From Pseudomonas neuropathica (lineage in GTDB: Bacteria > Pseudomonadota > Gammaproteobacteria > Pseudomonadales > Pseudomonadaceae): 64,000 nucleotides of DNA. This document shows, piece after piece, positions 17,647 to 26,187 of the stretch. The notes under the pieces were generated by a model. It ran no database searches. It worked only from the letters and a program-made list of their open reading frames with translations, and was not told the DNA's origin. Position 1 is the stretch's first letter. The number at the start of each line of letters is the position of its first letter. A program made the translations under genes and the position numbers. Location: the NCBI RefSeq assembly GCF_015461835.1, contig NZ_JACOPX010000002.1, forward strand, positions 186,001 to 250,000, written 5' to 3'.

Positions 17647-19784
17647 ATGAATATGCAAAGACCTCCATTCTTAGACTGGATGAAACACGTATCGAGGTAC
17701 CCGCCCCCGATAATTACGAGCCATTCAAAGAAAGCAATGTGGGTTACACCTACAGTGGAACGTTCGGACCTGCCGGCGCCAATGCGCAAACCCGCCAATT
17801 GATGTTCGAGACGCAAACCACCGTTGAACAAGAGTTCAACGCAAAATCCGTCTTAATACCTCAGTCCATCGAAGTGGAACTGGCGGCAATCAGACTGGAA
17901 GGCCCGACAAATCCTCTTCCGCCCGCTGCTGCACTGGCCCGCGAAGTGGGCGTCAGGAATACGCTGATTCACCGCAAGAGCGCAGAGTTTCAGAGGCAGA
18001 CCGCGATCGCAAACCGCTTTTTTGGCAGCGATCCGCTGGGGAAAACCTTCCAGGATTACCTGAATCAGGCCTCCGCTATCCGCCGAACCAGCGGCGCGGG
18101 GGCCAGGAGTAGAGCGTTGTGGAGCGAGTCCTTCCGAGCGGCTCACGAAGCGCGTTTGCTTGGCCAGACACTGGCGCTTCTCAACCAGCAACAGGCCGAC
18201 GTACTCAATTGGCTGGCCACCGTGCAGGCTCAGGATCAAGCTCAGGCGGCAGCGGCTGAGGCCCAGCGGTTGGCTGCAGAACACGCGCGGATTGCCGCAG
18301 AACAGCAACGTCAAAGAGAGCTGAAGCTGCACGTCAAGAGCAGGAGCAAATTCGTGCCCGTGAACAGGCGCGACTTGCCACGCTGGCGAAAAAGCAGGAT
18401 CTGGATGCATACCTGGCAAAATACTCCGCCCAGTTGGCACGCATTCTTGCTGAAATGAGAGCTGAAGCTCAGGAACAAGCGCGAATCGCGGCATTGAAGA
18501 GCGCTTTAGCCGAAGCACAAGCAAAAGCTGAAGCAGCCGCACAGGCGTTTGCTGCCGAGCAGGCTCGTCTTCAAGCGCAAATGGAGCAGCGTGTAGAAGC
18601 GAACCAGCAGGAAGGTCATTCAGCAGAGATCCAGCATGTATATCCGGCTTCAGGAGCCGTGGCTTCAACCAGTCCGGTTTTGTCTTTTGCCTCCAAAACG
18701 ATTCGTCTTCCTCCGGCATCGTCATCCGGGATTCTCAGCGCAATGCGCACAGGATTACTGGCCGTGAAGGCGGCAGGCGCTGCGCTGATCAGCGGTCCGG
18801 TGCTGGTAGGTTTCGCGGCACTGTTAATGCCATCACGCTTGGGCAACGGCGAACGCTTTTCCATGAGTTCCACTTGCGGAGTTGTCGCCGGAGTGTCCTC
18901 AGACATTGCGCGAAATAGCGGATCGGCAAGGCACATTAGAGCTGCCCGTGGGATTGGGCGTAAGGCGGGTCGGGGCTGGCGCGGAAATCTTCGTCGCCAC
19001 AAGCGATGACTTCCATATCCGCTCGAGTGTGCTGGTTCTGAATGCGGCCTATGACTTGCTGAATGATGTTTATGAAGTAGCGCTACCAGATTCGCCGACG
19101 GACTTTCTGACCTGGACACCCGCTATCTCGCCGGGTGACAGCTCGACTGAATCGCCCGCGGTTGATGCGGATTATCCAGCGTATTCAGGCGTTCCAATTG
19201 TTCCGATTGAAGGACGACTGGATCTACATCCCGTGCTGATTGAGGGCTGGGAACGATTTATCATCGTGTTTCCCGATGACTCAGGGATTGCTCCGCTTTA
19301 TGTGGTGTTCAGCAGTCCTTATGCGGGGGCAACCACCAAGGGTGAATACAGTGGCCGCGATTTCAATCCAGAGCAGGCTGGTGGGCCAATACTTGACCTG
19401 GATTGGCGAACGGCTGTAATCACTCAAGCCGGAATTGATGCTGTGAAACTGCATATCGCAAGGCTTGACCAATCAGATGCCAACGAAATCATGATTCAAC
19501 GCTTGGAAAAAATTCTAAGAGGGCACTGGGAGTTCACCGATACGGATTTACGCTATTACACTCATGAAGTACGCGAACTCGAGAGGTTTCGCGCGCTGGG
19601 ACTGGGTGACGATTTCAAGCCAGACAGAGAGTCGCCTCTTTGGAACAATGCGCATACGGCCACGCTAGAAGATTTCAAGCTTCGCGACGATGAGTCTTTG
19701 CTCTATTCCCAAGACGCCATTGCCGCTGCAGACAAACAAGATGAACTGTTTTTCAAGAATCTGTTGAAAGGAGGTAAGCAATGA
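17647..19784 (+). pseudogene. S-type pyocin / colicin-like bacteriocin, disrupted by three frame changes
   Basis: Conceptually about 710 residues. ATG 17647 with AAGGA starts MNMQRPP. The reading then continues in another frame (change between about 17656 and 17676) through DETRIEVPAPDNYEPF and an N-terminal domain. A second change near 18320 leads into a long Ala/Glu/Gln coiled coil (AREQARLATLAKKQDL, EMRAEAQEQARIAAL) and a Gly/Ala-rich hydrophobic segment (about 18741-18835). A third change near 18868 restores the frame into the pyocin S translocation domain (PLAELSPECPQTLREIADRQ; FLTWTPAISPGDSS; VEGRLDLHPVL; FIIVFPDDSGIAPLYVVFSSPY). The C-terminal killing domain (about 19330-19784) contains ILDLDWRTAVITQAG, DLRYYTHEVRELERFRALG and PLWNNAHTATLEDFKLRDD, like a nuclease-type toxin tip seen in CDI/RHS proteins; I cannot name it. 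Changes 1 and 2 fit 1-bp deletions; change 3 fits a 1-bp insertion or 2-bp deletion. The gene is probably inactive unless these are sequencing errors. Confidence 0.8.
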
Positions 19785-20038
19785 GCATCGTCGAGCAAAT
19801 AATAAAAAATGAATCTGTAGAAGATGTACTAACCGTGTTCGCACTCGGCTCCGCCATACCTTCCCTAGACAGAATGTTTGGGCGCTACAGGTACGAAGTT
19901 ATTGCAAGCGGCGAACTTCTTGAAACCTATGCACGACTCTTCGAGCAAGGCGTTTTGGCCAATGGCAGCGGACCAGTTGCCGTCAAAGGGCCTAACTGGC
20001 GAGCGCCTAGGTTTATGACTGACAACACGTATTCTTAA
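19781..20038 (+). CDS. Putative bacteriocin immunity protein
   Basis: An 85-residue acidic-to-neutral small protein that I do not recognise by family. Its ATG overlaps the pyocin stop codon (ATGA) and is preceded by GGAGG inside the end of the toxin gene. This is the classic arrangement of a nuclease bacteriocin and its cognate immunity gene, with translational coupling. It has no signal peptide or membrane segment, so it would act in the cytoplasm by binding the toxin tip. It is intact although the upstream toxin gene is broken. Confidence 0.65.
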   Translation: MSIVEQIIKNESVEDVLTVFALGSAIPSLDRMFGRYRYEVIASGELLETYARLFEQGVLANGSGPVAVKGPNWRAPRFMTDNTYS

Positions 20039-20048
20039 GTAGCAATGC

Positions 20049-20076
20049 AGGCCACCAAGCCCAAGCTTGGTGGCCT
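20049..20076. terminator. Terminator-like hairpin after the immunity gene
   Basis: A perfect 12-bp inverted repeat AGGCCACCAAGC / GCTTGGTGGCCT with a 4-nt loop. It lies between the convergent immunity and SDR genes. It lacks a clear U-run. Confidence 0.6.
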
Positions 20077-20082
20077 CGTCAC

Positions 20083-20994
20083 TTAAAGCGAATACTTCTG
20101 CAAATTCGCCATCATTTCCTTCAGCGCCTCAATATTGTCCTTCGGATGCGCCGCGCCTTCGAAATCGCAAATCTGCTGCCAGTGCGCCGCGACATCCTCC
20201 GGCGAGAATCCTGCGCGTGGATCAAAGCCGGCGCCGAGGCTGCGTTCCCAACGCACCTTGCCCATCCAGCCGCCACCGACTTCGAACAGTCCGGAGGTTT
20301 CCTGGCACTGCTCGCTGGCCAGATACACCACCAACGGGCTGACCAGTTCCGGTTTCAGTTGCTCGAACACTTGCGGCGGGATCAGGCCTTCGGTCATGCG
20401 CGTGCCGCCGGTTGGCGCGATGGCGTTGACGAGGATGTTGTTCTTGCGGCCTTCAATAGCGAGGGTGCGGGTCAGGCCGTAGAGGCCGAGTTTGGCCATG
20501 CCGTAGTTGGATTGGCCGAAGTTGCCGTAGATACCTGAAGTCGAGGCGGTGAAGATCACCCGGCCGTAGTTTTGCTCACGCAAATGCGGCCAAGCGGCGC
20601 GGGTGACTTTGTAGGCGCCTTCGACGTGGACGCGGTAAACCAGATCCCAGTCGGCGTCGTCCATTTTGTGGAAGGTCTTGTCACGCAGGATCCCGGCGTT
20701 GTTGACCACGACGTCGACGCGACCGAAGACATCAAGGGCGTTTTGCACCAGTTTGTCGCCGTCGGTGACCGAGTCGTGGTTGGCTTCGGCAATGCCGCCG
20801 GCCTCGCGGATTTCGGCGACGACGCGGTCGGCAGCGGAAGCATTGGCGCCCTCGCCCTGGGTCGATCCACCGAGATCGTTGACCAGCACTTTCGCGCCCT
20901 GTTTGGCAAACAACAATGCGTGGGCGCGTCCGAGGCCACCACCGGCTCCGGTGACGATGACAACTTTATCTTCGAAACGCACAGACTCATTCAT
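20083..20994 (-). CDS. SDR oxidoreductase, 3-hydroxyacyl-CoA dehydrogenase-like
   Basis: A 303-residue short-chain dehydrogenase. Seen: Rossmann TGAGGGLGRAHAL near residue 15, NDLGGS near 40, NNAGILRD near 97, and the catalytic serine/tyrosine/lysine set in FTASTSGIYGNFGQSNYGMAKLG near 150-170. The N-terminal features match the dehydrogenase domain of peroxisomal-type multifunctional enzymes, hence a (3R)-hydroxyacyl-CoA-type substrate is inferred. Start 20994 is chosen (GGAG with 8-nt spacing); the open frame reaches 21114. A REP-like palindrome separates it from the upstream hydrolase. Confidence 0.83.
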   Translation of the reverse strand: MNESVRFEDKVVIVTGAGGGLGRAHALLFAKQGAKVLVNDLGGSTQGEGANASAADRVVAEIREAGGIAEANHDSVTDGDKLVQNALDVFGRVDVVVNNAGILRDKTFHKMDDADWDLVYRVHVEGAYKVTRAAWPHLREQNYGRVIFTASTSGIYGNFGQSNYGMAKLGLYGLTRTLAIEGRKNNILVNAIAPTGGTRMTEGLIPPQVFEQLKPELVSPLVVYLASEQCQETSGLFEVGGGWMGKVRWERSLGAGFDPRAGFSPEDVAAHWQQICDFEGAAHPKDNIEALKEMMANLQKYSL

Positions 20995-21110
20995 CGCAGC
21001 AACTCCAGCAGGCCAGTATTGAGTCCGAGTGTCAGGCACAGGGCTTTTGGTCACAACGAATACGGCTGAGGCTGAATGGTGCGCGATAAGGTTGGGGGAT
21101 GATGAAGGCG

Positions 21111-21196
21111 TCAAAAGATCAAAAGATCGCAGCCTGCGGCAGCGCCTACATTGAATTTGTGTAGGCGCTGCCGCAGGCTGCGATCTTTTGATCTTT
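21111..21196. repeat. REP-like palindrome (GATCGCAGCC type)
   Basis: Two inverted copies of an AAAGATCGCAGCCTGCGGCA-type element about 12 bp apart, forming a long potential hairpin between the SDR gene and the hydrolase gene. Related copies occur at 28535, 35841, 40361 and 43506. Confidence 0.9.
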
Positions 21197-22098
21197 CAGG
21201 AGCAGGCGACTTTGCGCGGTGGCAGCACAAAACGATCGCGAAACTCCAGATAATGCTTGAGCACCTGCACCGGCGCCTCGGTCTGTGGATAGTGGCCGAT
21301 GCCCGGCAGCAACACCGTGTCGGCGTCAGGGATCAATTCACGGTAACGCTCGACCATGTGCGCCCCGGAAATCGGATCGACTTCGCCATCGATCACCCGT
21401 AACGGGATTTCACCGCGCTGCATCGCTGTCACCCAGCGATCACGCTGCACACGGCGTTCGGGAATGTAGCTGATCAACTTGTGCATGATCCGTGGCCCGC
21501 GATTGCTGTCGACCAGACTCCAGAAATCGTCCAGCTCGCTTTCGCTCGGTCGGGTTTGCGGGCCGAAGATCTGCCGGAAGCTTTTCACCAGCGCATCGCG
21601 AGTGAACGCACGACCGATCATCCAGCCCAACGGGCTGAGCAGCAGTTTCTGCATCAGCACCGGGCGATGGGTTTCCGGAAACAACCCGCCGTTGAGGAAC
21701 ACACAACTGGCGATCTCGATCTTGTCTTCGTAGTGCCTGGCGAGCAGTTCCTGGGCAACGCTGTCGCCGTAGTCGTGAGCAAGCAAGTGAACCGGTTGCC
21801 CGACCTGCAGATGCGCGAGCAATGCCTGCTGCAGGTCAGCCTGCTCCAAAAGGCTGTAGGTGTGATTGAGCGGTTTGGCCGAATCGCCAAAGCCGAGCAT
21901 GTCGCAGGCAATCACCCGATATCGCTGGGCCAGGGGCTGCCACAGATAATGCCAATCCCAACTGGCGGTCGGAAAACCGTGGATCAGCAGCAGCGGCTCA
22001 CCCTGCCCGGCCGTCCAGTAGCGAATCGGCTGGCCACGAAAGACAAACGTCTGGCTGCGTTTACGCCAGACACACAGAGGAATCTCGGCAAGAGGCAT
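21196..22098 (-). CDS. Alpha/beta-fold hydrolase (haloalkane dehalogenase / epoxide hydrolase-like)
   Basis: A 300-residue cytosolic hydrolase. Seen: oxyanion-hole motif LIHGFPTASWDW near residue 38, a nucleophile elbow HDYGDS near 108 in which the nucleophile is aspartate (dehalogenase/epoxide-hydrolase style), and catalytic histidine in LPGIGHYPQTEAP near 265. Its start codon shares a base with the stop of the upstream aldolase gene (TAATG), so the two are translationally coupled. The natural substrate is unknown. Confidence 0.8.
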   Translation of the reverse strand: MPLAEIPLCVWRKRSQTFVFRGQPIRYWTAGQGEPLLLIHGFPTASWDWHYLWQPLAQRYRVIACDMLGFGDSAKPLNHTYSLLEQADLQQALLAHLQVGQPVHLLAHDYGDSVAQELLARHYEDKIEIASCVFLNGGLFPETHRPVLMQKLLLSPLGWMIGRAFTRDALVKSFRQIFGPQTRPSESELDDFWSLVDSNRGPRIMHKLISYIPERRVQRDRWVTAMQRGEIPLRVIDGEVDPISGAHMVERYRELIPDADTVLLPGIGHYPQTEAPVQVLKHYLEFRDRFVLPPRKVACS

Positions 22099-22913
22099 TA
22101 GAGTTTATATCCGGGGTCTTGTTTATCGAGTTTGCGCAGCAACGCTGGCCAGGCCAGCGCGCCACCCATGCCTTGAGCACTTTTGGTGACACCAGCGATC
22201 ATCGCTTTGGCGCCTGCCAGGATTTGCGGTTCGATGGCGATGAGTTCAGCGCCACCGGTTTGCGCCATGACCTGAATGTCGCAGGCGCGCTGGAAGGTGA
22301 ACATCATCAGAAAAGTGTCGGCGATGGTGCCGCCACAGGTCAGCAGACCGTGGTTGTGCAGCATCAGGAAATTGTTTTCGCCAAGATCGGCTTGCAGGCG
22401 CGCTTTCTCTTCATGGTTCAGCGCCACGCCTTCGTAAGCGTGATAAGCCAGGCTCGAAAGCACGAACAGCGACTGCTGGCTGATCGGCAACACACCCTGC
22501 TTTTGCGCCGACACCGCGACACCGGAAGCGGTGTGGGTATGCAGCACGCAAACCACATCGTGCCGCACTTCGTGCACGGCGCTGTGGATGGTGTAGCCGG
22601 CGGGGTTGATTTCGTAAGGGCTGTCCATGAGTTTGTTGCCGGCCTGATCGACTTTCACCAGGCTCGACGCAGTGATCTCATGAAACATCAGACCAAACGG
22701 GTTGATCAGAAAATCTTCGGTACCCGGCACCTTGGCGGAAATATGCGTGAAGATCAGATCGTCCCAGCCATGCAGCGCGACCAGACGATAACAAGCGGCG
22801 AGATCGACACGGGTCTGCCACTCTGCGGCACTGACCTGGTCTTTGACATTAAGGGACGATTGGACGGGGGCTACGCTCACTGTATGCACCTCTGCGTTCT
22901 TATTGTTCTGCAC
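22098..22913 (-). CDS. Class II aldolase/adducin-domain protein
   Basis: A 271-residue metal-dependent aldolase-fold protein. Seen: a zinc-site HTHT (VCVLHTHTASGVAV near residue 125), FTHISAKVPG near 55, INPFGLMFHEI, and NNFLMLHNHGLLTCG near 180 with further histidines. These are the L-fuculose-phosphate aldolase/adducin hallmarks, but this subgroup (about 260 residues, with an N-terminal extension) is of unknown substrate. First gene of an aldolase-hydrolase pair; the SDR gene may follow after a repeat. Confidence 0.82.
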   Translation of the reverse strand: MQNNKNAEVHTVSVAPVQSSLNVKDQVSAAEWQTRVDLAACYRLVALHGWDDLIFTHISAKVPGTEDFLINPFGLMFHEITASSLVKVDQAGNKLMDSPYEINPAGYTIHSAVHEVRHDVVCVLHTHTASGVAVSAQKQGVLPISQQSLFVLSSLAYHAYEGVALNHEEKARLQADLGENNFLMLHNHGLLTCGGTIADTFLMMFTFQRACDIQVMAQTGGAELIAIEPQILAGAKAMIAGVTKSAQGMGGALAWPALLRKLDKQDPGYKL

Positions 22914-23011
22914 GTACGAGCAGTCTAGTCAGGCGCAGAGCATTGCGTAGTTGCATTGCCAGCCAGCTTGATGACTGAGCGGGTCAGCCAGGCAAACTCC
23001 TTGGATCCATG

Positions 23012-23698
23012 TCAAAGCCACGACGCCAACAAAGGCGCGGCAAACAGATTGAGCAACCCGGTCAAGACCATCACCAGCCCGGCGACAGAGCCTTCTTCGC
23101 CGCCCACTTCATGGGCCCGACTGACACCGGCACCATGCGCGCCAACCCCGAAAAGCGCACCGCGCGCCAAAGCACTGTGCAACGGCAACCACTTCAACAA
23201 CACGCCACCGAGCATTGCCCCGAACACTCCGGTGAACATCACGAATACCGCCGTCAACTCCGGCACGCCGCCGAGGTCCTGCGCCAGCGGCATGGCGAAC
23301 GGTGTGGTGATCGAACGCGGCACCAGTGACAGCGTCACCGAGCTGTCGAGCGCCAGCGCCCTGGCCAGCCCGAATGAAGTGCCGATCGACGCCGCACTGC
23401 CGGCAACCATGCCCAACAACAGCGCCGACCAATGCCGCATCAGCAAGTGCCGCTGTTGCCAGATCGGCACAGCAAACGCGACAGTGACCGGCCCCAGTAC
23501 CCGCATCAGCCAGTGGGTATTGCTGGAATACTCGGCATAAGCGGTGTGCAACGGCACAGCCAGCGCCAATAGCAGGGCCGGCACCAGGATCAGCGGCGAC
23601 AACACGTAGCGCCCGGTGCGCCGATAAATCCAGCGGCTGAACAGATACGCCAACAGGGTGAAGGCCAGCCAGAACATCGGCATCCATTCAAGCTTCAT
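23012..23698 (-). CDS. lrgB: LrgB/CidB-family membrane protein
   Basis: A 228-residue polytopic inner-membrane protein of the LrgB family. Seen: several hydrophobic helices, PRSITTPFAMPLAQDLGG in the middle, and GARGALFGVGAHGAG-like ending, both conserved in LrgB. Together with LrgA it is thought to modulate murein hydrolase activity or act as a metabolite exporter. Its start lies 11 bp inside the end of the lrgA-like gene, so the two are co-translated. The divergent LysR gene probably regulates the pair. Confidence 0.87.
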   Translation of the reverse strand: MKLEWMPMFWLAFTLLAYLFSRWIYRRTGRYVLSPLILVPALLLALAVPLHTAYAEYSSNTHWLMRVLGPVTVAFAVPIWQQRHLLMRHWSALLLGMVAGSAASIGTSFGLARALALDSSVTLSLVPRSITTPFAMPLAQDLGGVPELTAVFVMFTGVFGAMLGGVLLKWLPLHSALARGALFGVGAHGAGVSRAHEVGGEEGSVAGLVMVLTGLLNLFAAPLLASWL

Positions 23699-24074
23699 GG
23701 GAACGCCTCATGCGCACGGCAAGTTCTACGGTGAAAGCCGTCACCAGCATGACCATCAATGTACTGGCGGCGATCACCAACAGGATTCGCCAGCCGTCAT
23801 TGCGCAACAGTGCGCCATAGTCGAGCAGGCTCATCAGCGCCGGAATGAAGAACAACAACATCTCGGCCATCAGCAACCCTGCGCCCAATTGCAGGGCGGC
23901 GGGTTTTATCCAGCCAAAGGCGAAGGCCAGCAGCAACAGCGCCATACCGATCACACCGCCAGGAATCGGCCACGCCAGCCAGACCGCGAGTTGGCAGCCG
24001 AGCAAATAGAGGCCGAGCAATACAGCGAGTTCAGCGAGAAGACGAGACAGATGTTTGAGCGGGACGGCGTTCAT
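23688..24074 (-). CDS. lrgA: LrgA/CidA-family holin-like protein
   Basis: A 128-residue membrane protein with about four helices, holin-like by family. Seen: LLLLGLYLLGCQLAVWLAWPIPGGVIGMALLLLA-like segment early (residues 16-50), with the conserved PIPGGVIGM motif, and a C-terminal positively charged end. It overlaps lrgB by 11 bp. It partners LrgB in the membrane; the role in cell lysis or overflow metabolism is family-level knowledge. Confidence 0.87.
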   Translation of the reverse strand: MNAVPLKHLSRLLAELAVLLGLYLLGCQLAVWLAWPIPGGVIGMALLLLAFAFGWIKPAALQLGAGLLMAEMLLFFIPALMSLLDYGALLRNDGWRILLVIAASTLMVMLVTAFTVELAVRMRRSHEA

Positions 24075-24148
24075 GATTTTGCTCCAGACAGGCGCTTATT
24101 CTACGAAGCGCCCTGCCATCCCCGAAGCGAATTGTTAGACTCAATACC

Positions 24149-24163
24149 ATTCCAAAATGGAAT
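24149..24163. promoter_or_regulatory. Putative LysR-type operator
   Basis: ATTCCAAAATGGAAT, a perfect 6-3-6 inverted repeat fitting the T-N11-A pattern of LysR binding sites, lies 6 bp upstream of the LysR gene start and 75 bp from the lrgA start. Confidence 0.5.
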
Positions 24164-24169
24164 CGGACA

Positions 24170-25057
24170 ATGGAATTCAAACAACTGCGCAGCTTTGTCG
24201 AAGTCATGCATCAAGGCGGTTTTACCCAAGCCGCAAAAACCCTGCACATCAGTCAGTCAGCGGTGAGCAAACAGATCGCGCAACTGGAACAAAGTCTCGG
24301 CACGCCTTTGCTGGAGCGGCAGGGTTCGCAATTGCGTCTGACGGCCGCTGGCAGCGTGGTGCTGCAACGGGCCGAAGGCATGCTGCGCTTGCGCAACGAA
24401 CTGCTCGCGGAACTGGACGACCTCAGTCATTTGGCACGCGGAGAGTTGCGTCTCGGTCTGCCGCTGCTGGGCAGTGACGCGCTGTTCGCCGGGCTGTTTG
24501 CCGAATACCGGCGACGCTACCCGAATATCAGCATTCAGTTGCTCGAGGGCGGTAGCCGCAATATCGAGCAGGCTGTGCTGAGCGGTGAACTCGAGTTGGG
24601 CGGCAGTCTGTTGCCAAAGGATCCGCAATTCGACTGTCAGCCGTTTTGCGATGAGCAACTCGATGCGCTGCTGCCAGTGGATCATCCGCTGGCAGCCCGA
24701 GGCGAGATTGGTCTGGAAGAATTGGCCGAGACGCCCTTTCTGCTCTATCAGCGCAGCTTCGTGCTCAACGACCGCTTGCTGCAGGCGTGCCAGCAACTGG
24801 GCTTTACGCCGAAGGAAGGCGGGCGCAGCGGTCAGGCGGATTTCCTTGCGGCGCTGGTGGCCGCCGGGCAAGGCGTGGTGCTGTTGCCCAGCGTGGTCGC
24901 ACGCGGACTGGTGCGGCCAGGCGTGGTGCGCCTGGCCTTGCGCGCGCCGGATTATCTGCGTTGGGATATCGCCTTCATCTGGCGTCGCGGCGCGTATCTG
25001 TCAAAAGCGGCGCAGGCATGGCTGGCGCTGTTGCGCGAGCGTGGAATCAGCCCTTGA
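24170..25057 (+). CDS. LysR-family regulator, divergent from lrgAB
   Basis: A 295-residue LysR-type regulator. Seen: N-terminal winged helix-turn-helix MEFKQLRSFVEVMHQGGFTQ with AAKTLHISQSAVSKQIAQLE (residues 20-40), linker helix to about 90, and a substrate-binding domain starting GELRLGLPLLGSD. Its position divergent from lrgAB suggests it is the CidR-like activator of that pair. The last 11 bp overlap the end of the convergent flavodoxin gene. Confidence 0.87.
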   Translation: MEFKQLRSFVEVMHQGGFTQAAKTLHISQSAVSKQIAQLEQSLGTPLLERQGSQLRLTAAGSVVLQRAEGMLRLRNELLAELDDLSHLARGELRLGLPLLGSDALFAGLFAEYRRRYPNISIQLLEGGSRNIEQAVLSGELELGGSLLPKDPQFDCQPFCDEQLDALLPVDHPLAARGEIGLEELAETPFLLYQRSFVLNDRLLQACQQLGFTPKEGGRSGQADFLAALVAAGQGVVLLPSVVARGLVRPGVVRLALRAPDYLRWDIAFIWRRGAYLSKAAQAWLALLRERGISP

Positions 25058-25502
25058 GCGTGTCGATCAACTGCGCCAGCCAAGGCTCGGCGTCGGTTTC
25101 CGGGGTGACGCTTTCGCTGGCGTCGATACGCAGCATCTCTTGCACTTCGCGCACACCCAGCTCGCCGAACAGTTCACGCATTTGCTCGCCACCGCCGCAG
25201 AAAGTGTCGCCGTAACTGGCGTCGCCCAAGGCAATCACTGCACCCGGCAAACCGAGCAGTGCGGCGGGCAACTGGTCGCGAATCGCTGAGTACAGCGGTT
25301 GCAGGTTGTCGGGCAATTCGCCCATGCCGGTGGTCGAGGTCACCGCAAGCAATGCTTCAGGGCCAAACGCCTGGATGTCGGCGAGGCTGGCGCGCGAGTT
25401 GTGGAAGGTTTCAAAGCCAGCGGCTTTCAACAGGTTCTGGGCGTGACGGGCGACTTCTTCGGCGGTGCCGTAGACCGAACCGGAGAGGATGGCGACTTTC
25501 AT
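25047..25502 (-). CDS. MioC-like flavodoxin
   Basis: A 151-residue FMN-binding electron carrier. Seen: phosphate loop LSGSVYGTAEEVA (residues 6-18), TSTTGMGELPDN near 58, and GDASYGDTFCGGGEQM near 93, which contact FMN. It is short and soluble. The start 25502 is chosen for AGGA upstream; the open frame reaches 25559 but that extension is not flavodoxin-like. Convergent with the LysR gene with an 11-bp overlap of coding ends. The partner enzyme is unknown. Confidence 0.88.
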   Translation of the reverse strand: MKVAILSGSVYGTAEEVARHAQNLLKAAGFETFHNSRASLADIQAFGPEALLAVTSTTGMGELPDNLQPLYSAIRDQLPAALLGLPGAVIALGDASYGDTFCGGGEQMRELFGELGVREVQEMLRIDASESVTPETDAEPWLAQLIDTLKG

Positions 25503-25656
25503 CAATCTGATCCTGAAACTGGAAAAAAAGAGCCGCGATAGTAACAGCCTCAAGCGCAAAGCCGCGACTGGATCTCAATTGGCGGTAATGGCCAGTAGAC
25601 AGGGCCTGCGGTTCTTCTAGAATGCCTGCCACTGATAACTCTGAAAGGATTCAAAG

Positions 25657-26133
25657 ATGATCAACGCCAGCCTGCTGCAAATGGTAATCAACGCGTCGAA
25701 CGACGGGATCGTGGTCGCCGAAAAGGAAGGTGAACAGGACAATATCCTGATTTATGTGAACCCGGCGTTTGAGCGACTGACCGGTTACACCAGTGAGGAA
25801 ATCCTCTATCAGGACTGCCGCTTTCTTCAGGCCGGTGATCGTGACCAGGAGAATCTGAAGCTGATTCGCGATGTCTTGCGCAACAAGGGAGCGTGCCGGG
25901 AAATCCTGCGCAACTACCGCAAGGACGGCACGCCGTTCTGGAATGAGCTGTCGCTTTCCACGGTAAAAAACGCCGATGACGGGCAGACTTATTTCGTTGG
26001 TGTGCAAAAGGACGTCACCGTTCAGGTCAAGGCACAACAGCGCGTTGTTCAACTGGAAGCCGAGGTCGCTGCCCTCAAAGCAGAACTCGCTGCACTTAAA
26101 GCGACAAACGGTCAAAACAAAATCGCGAACTAA
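25657..26133 (+). CDS. Short LOV-domain blue-light photoreceptor
   Basis: A 158-residue protein with a single flavin-binding LOV (PAS) core at about 15-120 and a C-terminal coiled-coil helix (VVQLEAEVAALKAELAALKA). Seen: NDGIVVAEKEG, NPAFERLTGYT, the photoactive cysteine motif YQDCRFLQAGDRDQ (about 50-63) with adduct-forming cysteine, NYRKDGTPFWNELSLS, and TYFVGVQKDVT. It closely resembles the Pseudomonas putida short LOV proteins (PpSB1/PpSB2-LOV) as I remember them. There is no output domain, so it must signal through dimerisation or a partner. The LitR-like gene about 660 bp downstream is the obvious candidate. Confidence 0.93.
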   Translation: MINASLLQMVINASNDGIVVAEKEGEQDNILIYVNPAFERLTGYTSEEILYQDCRFLQAGDRDQENLKLIRDVLRNKGACREILRNYRKDGTPFWNELSLSTVKNADDGQTYFVGVQKDVTVQVKAQQRVVQLEAEVAALKAELAALKATNGQNKIAN

Positions 26134-26187
26134 GTGTCATTAACTACAATCACCAATGACTTTGTAACTATATCTTTCGAGTTAGCC

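Noticed and set aside
17647..18880. Programmed frameshifting to make the pyocin
   Set aside because: Three shifts in both directions are needed, with no slippery heptamer recognised at the sites; gene decay is simpler.
26134..26187. GTG 26134 as start of the protein after LOV
   Set aside because: It follows the LOV stop codon directly but has no Shine-Dalgarno sequence; the extra 18 residues look unlike a coding start.
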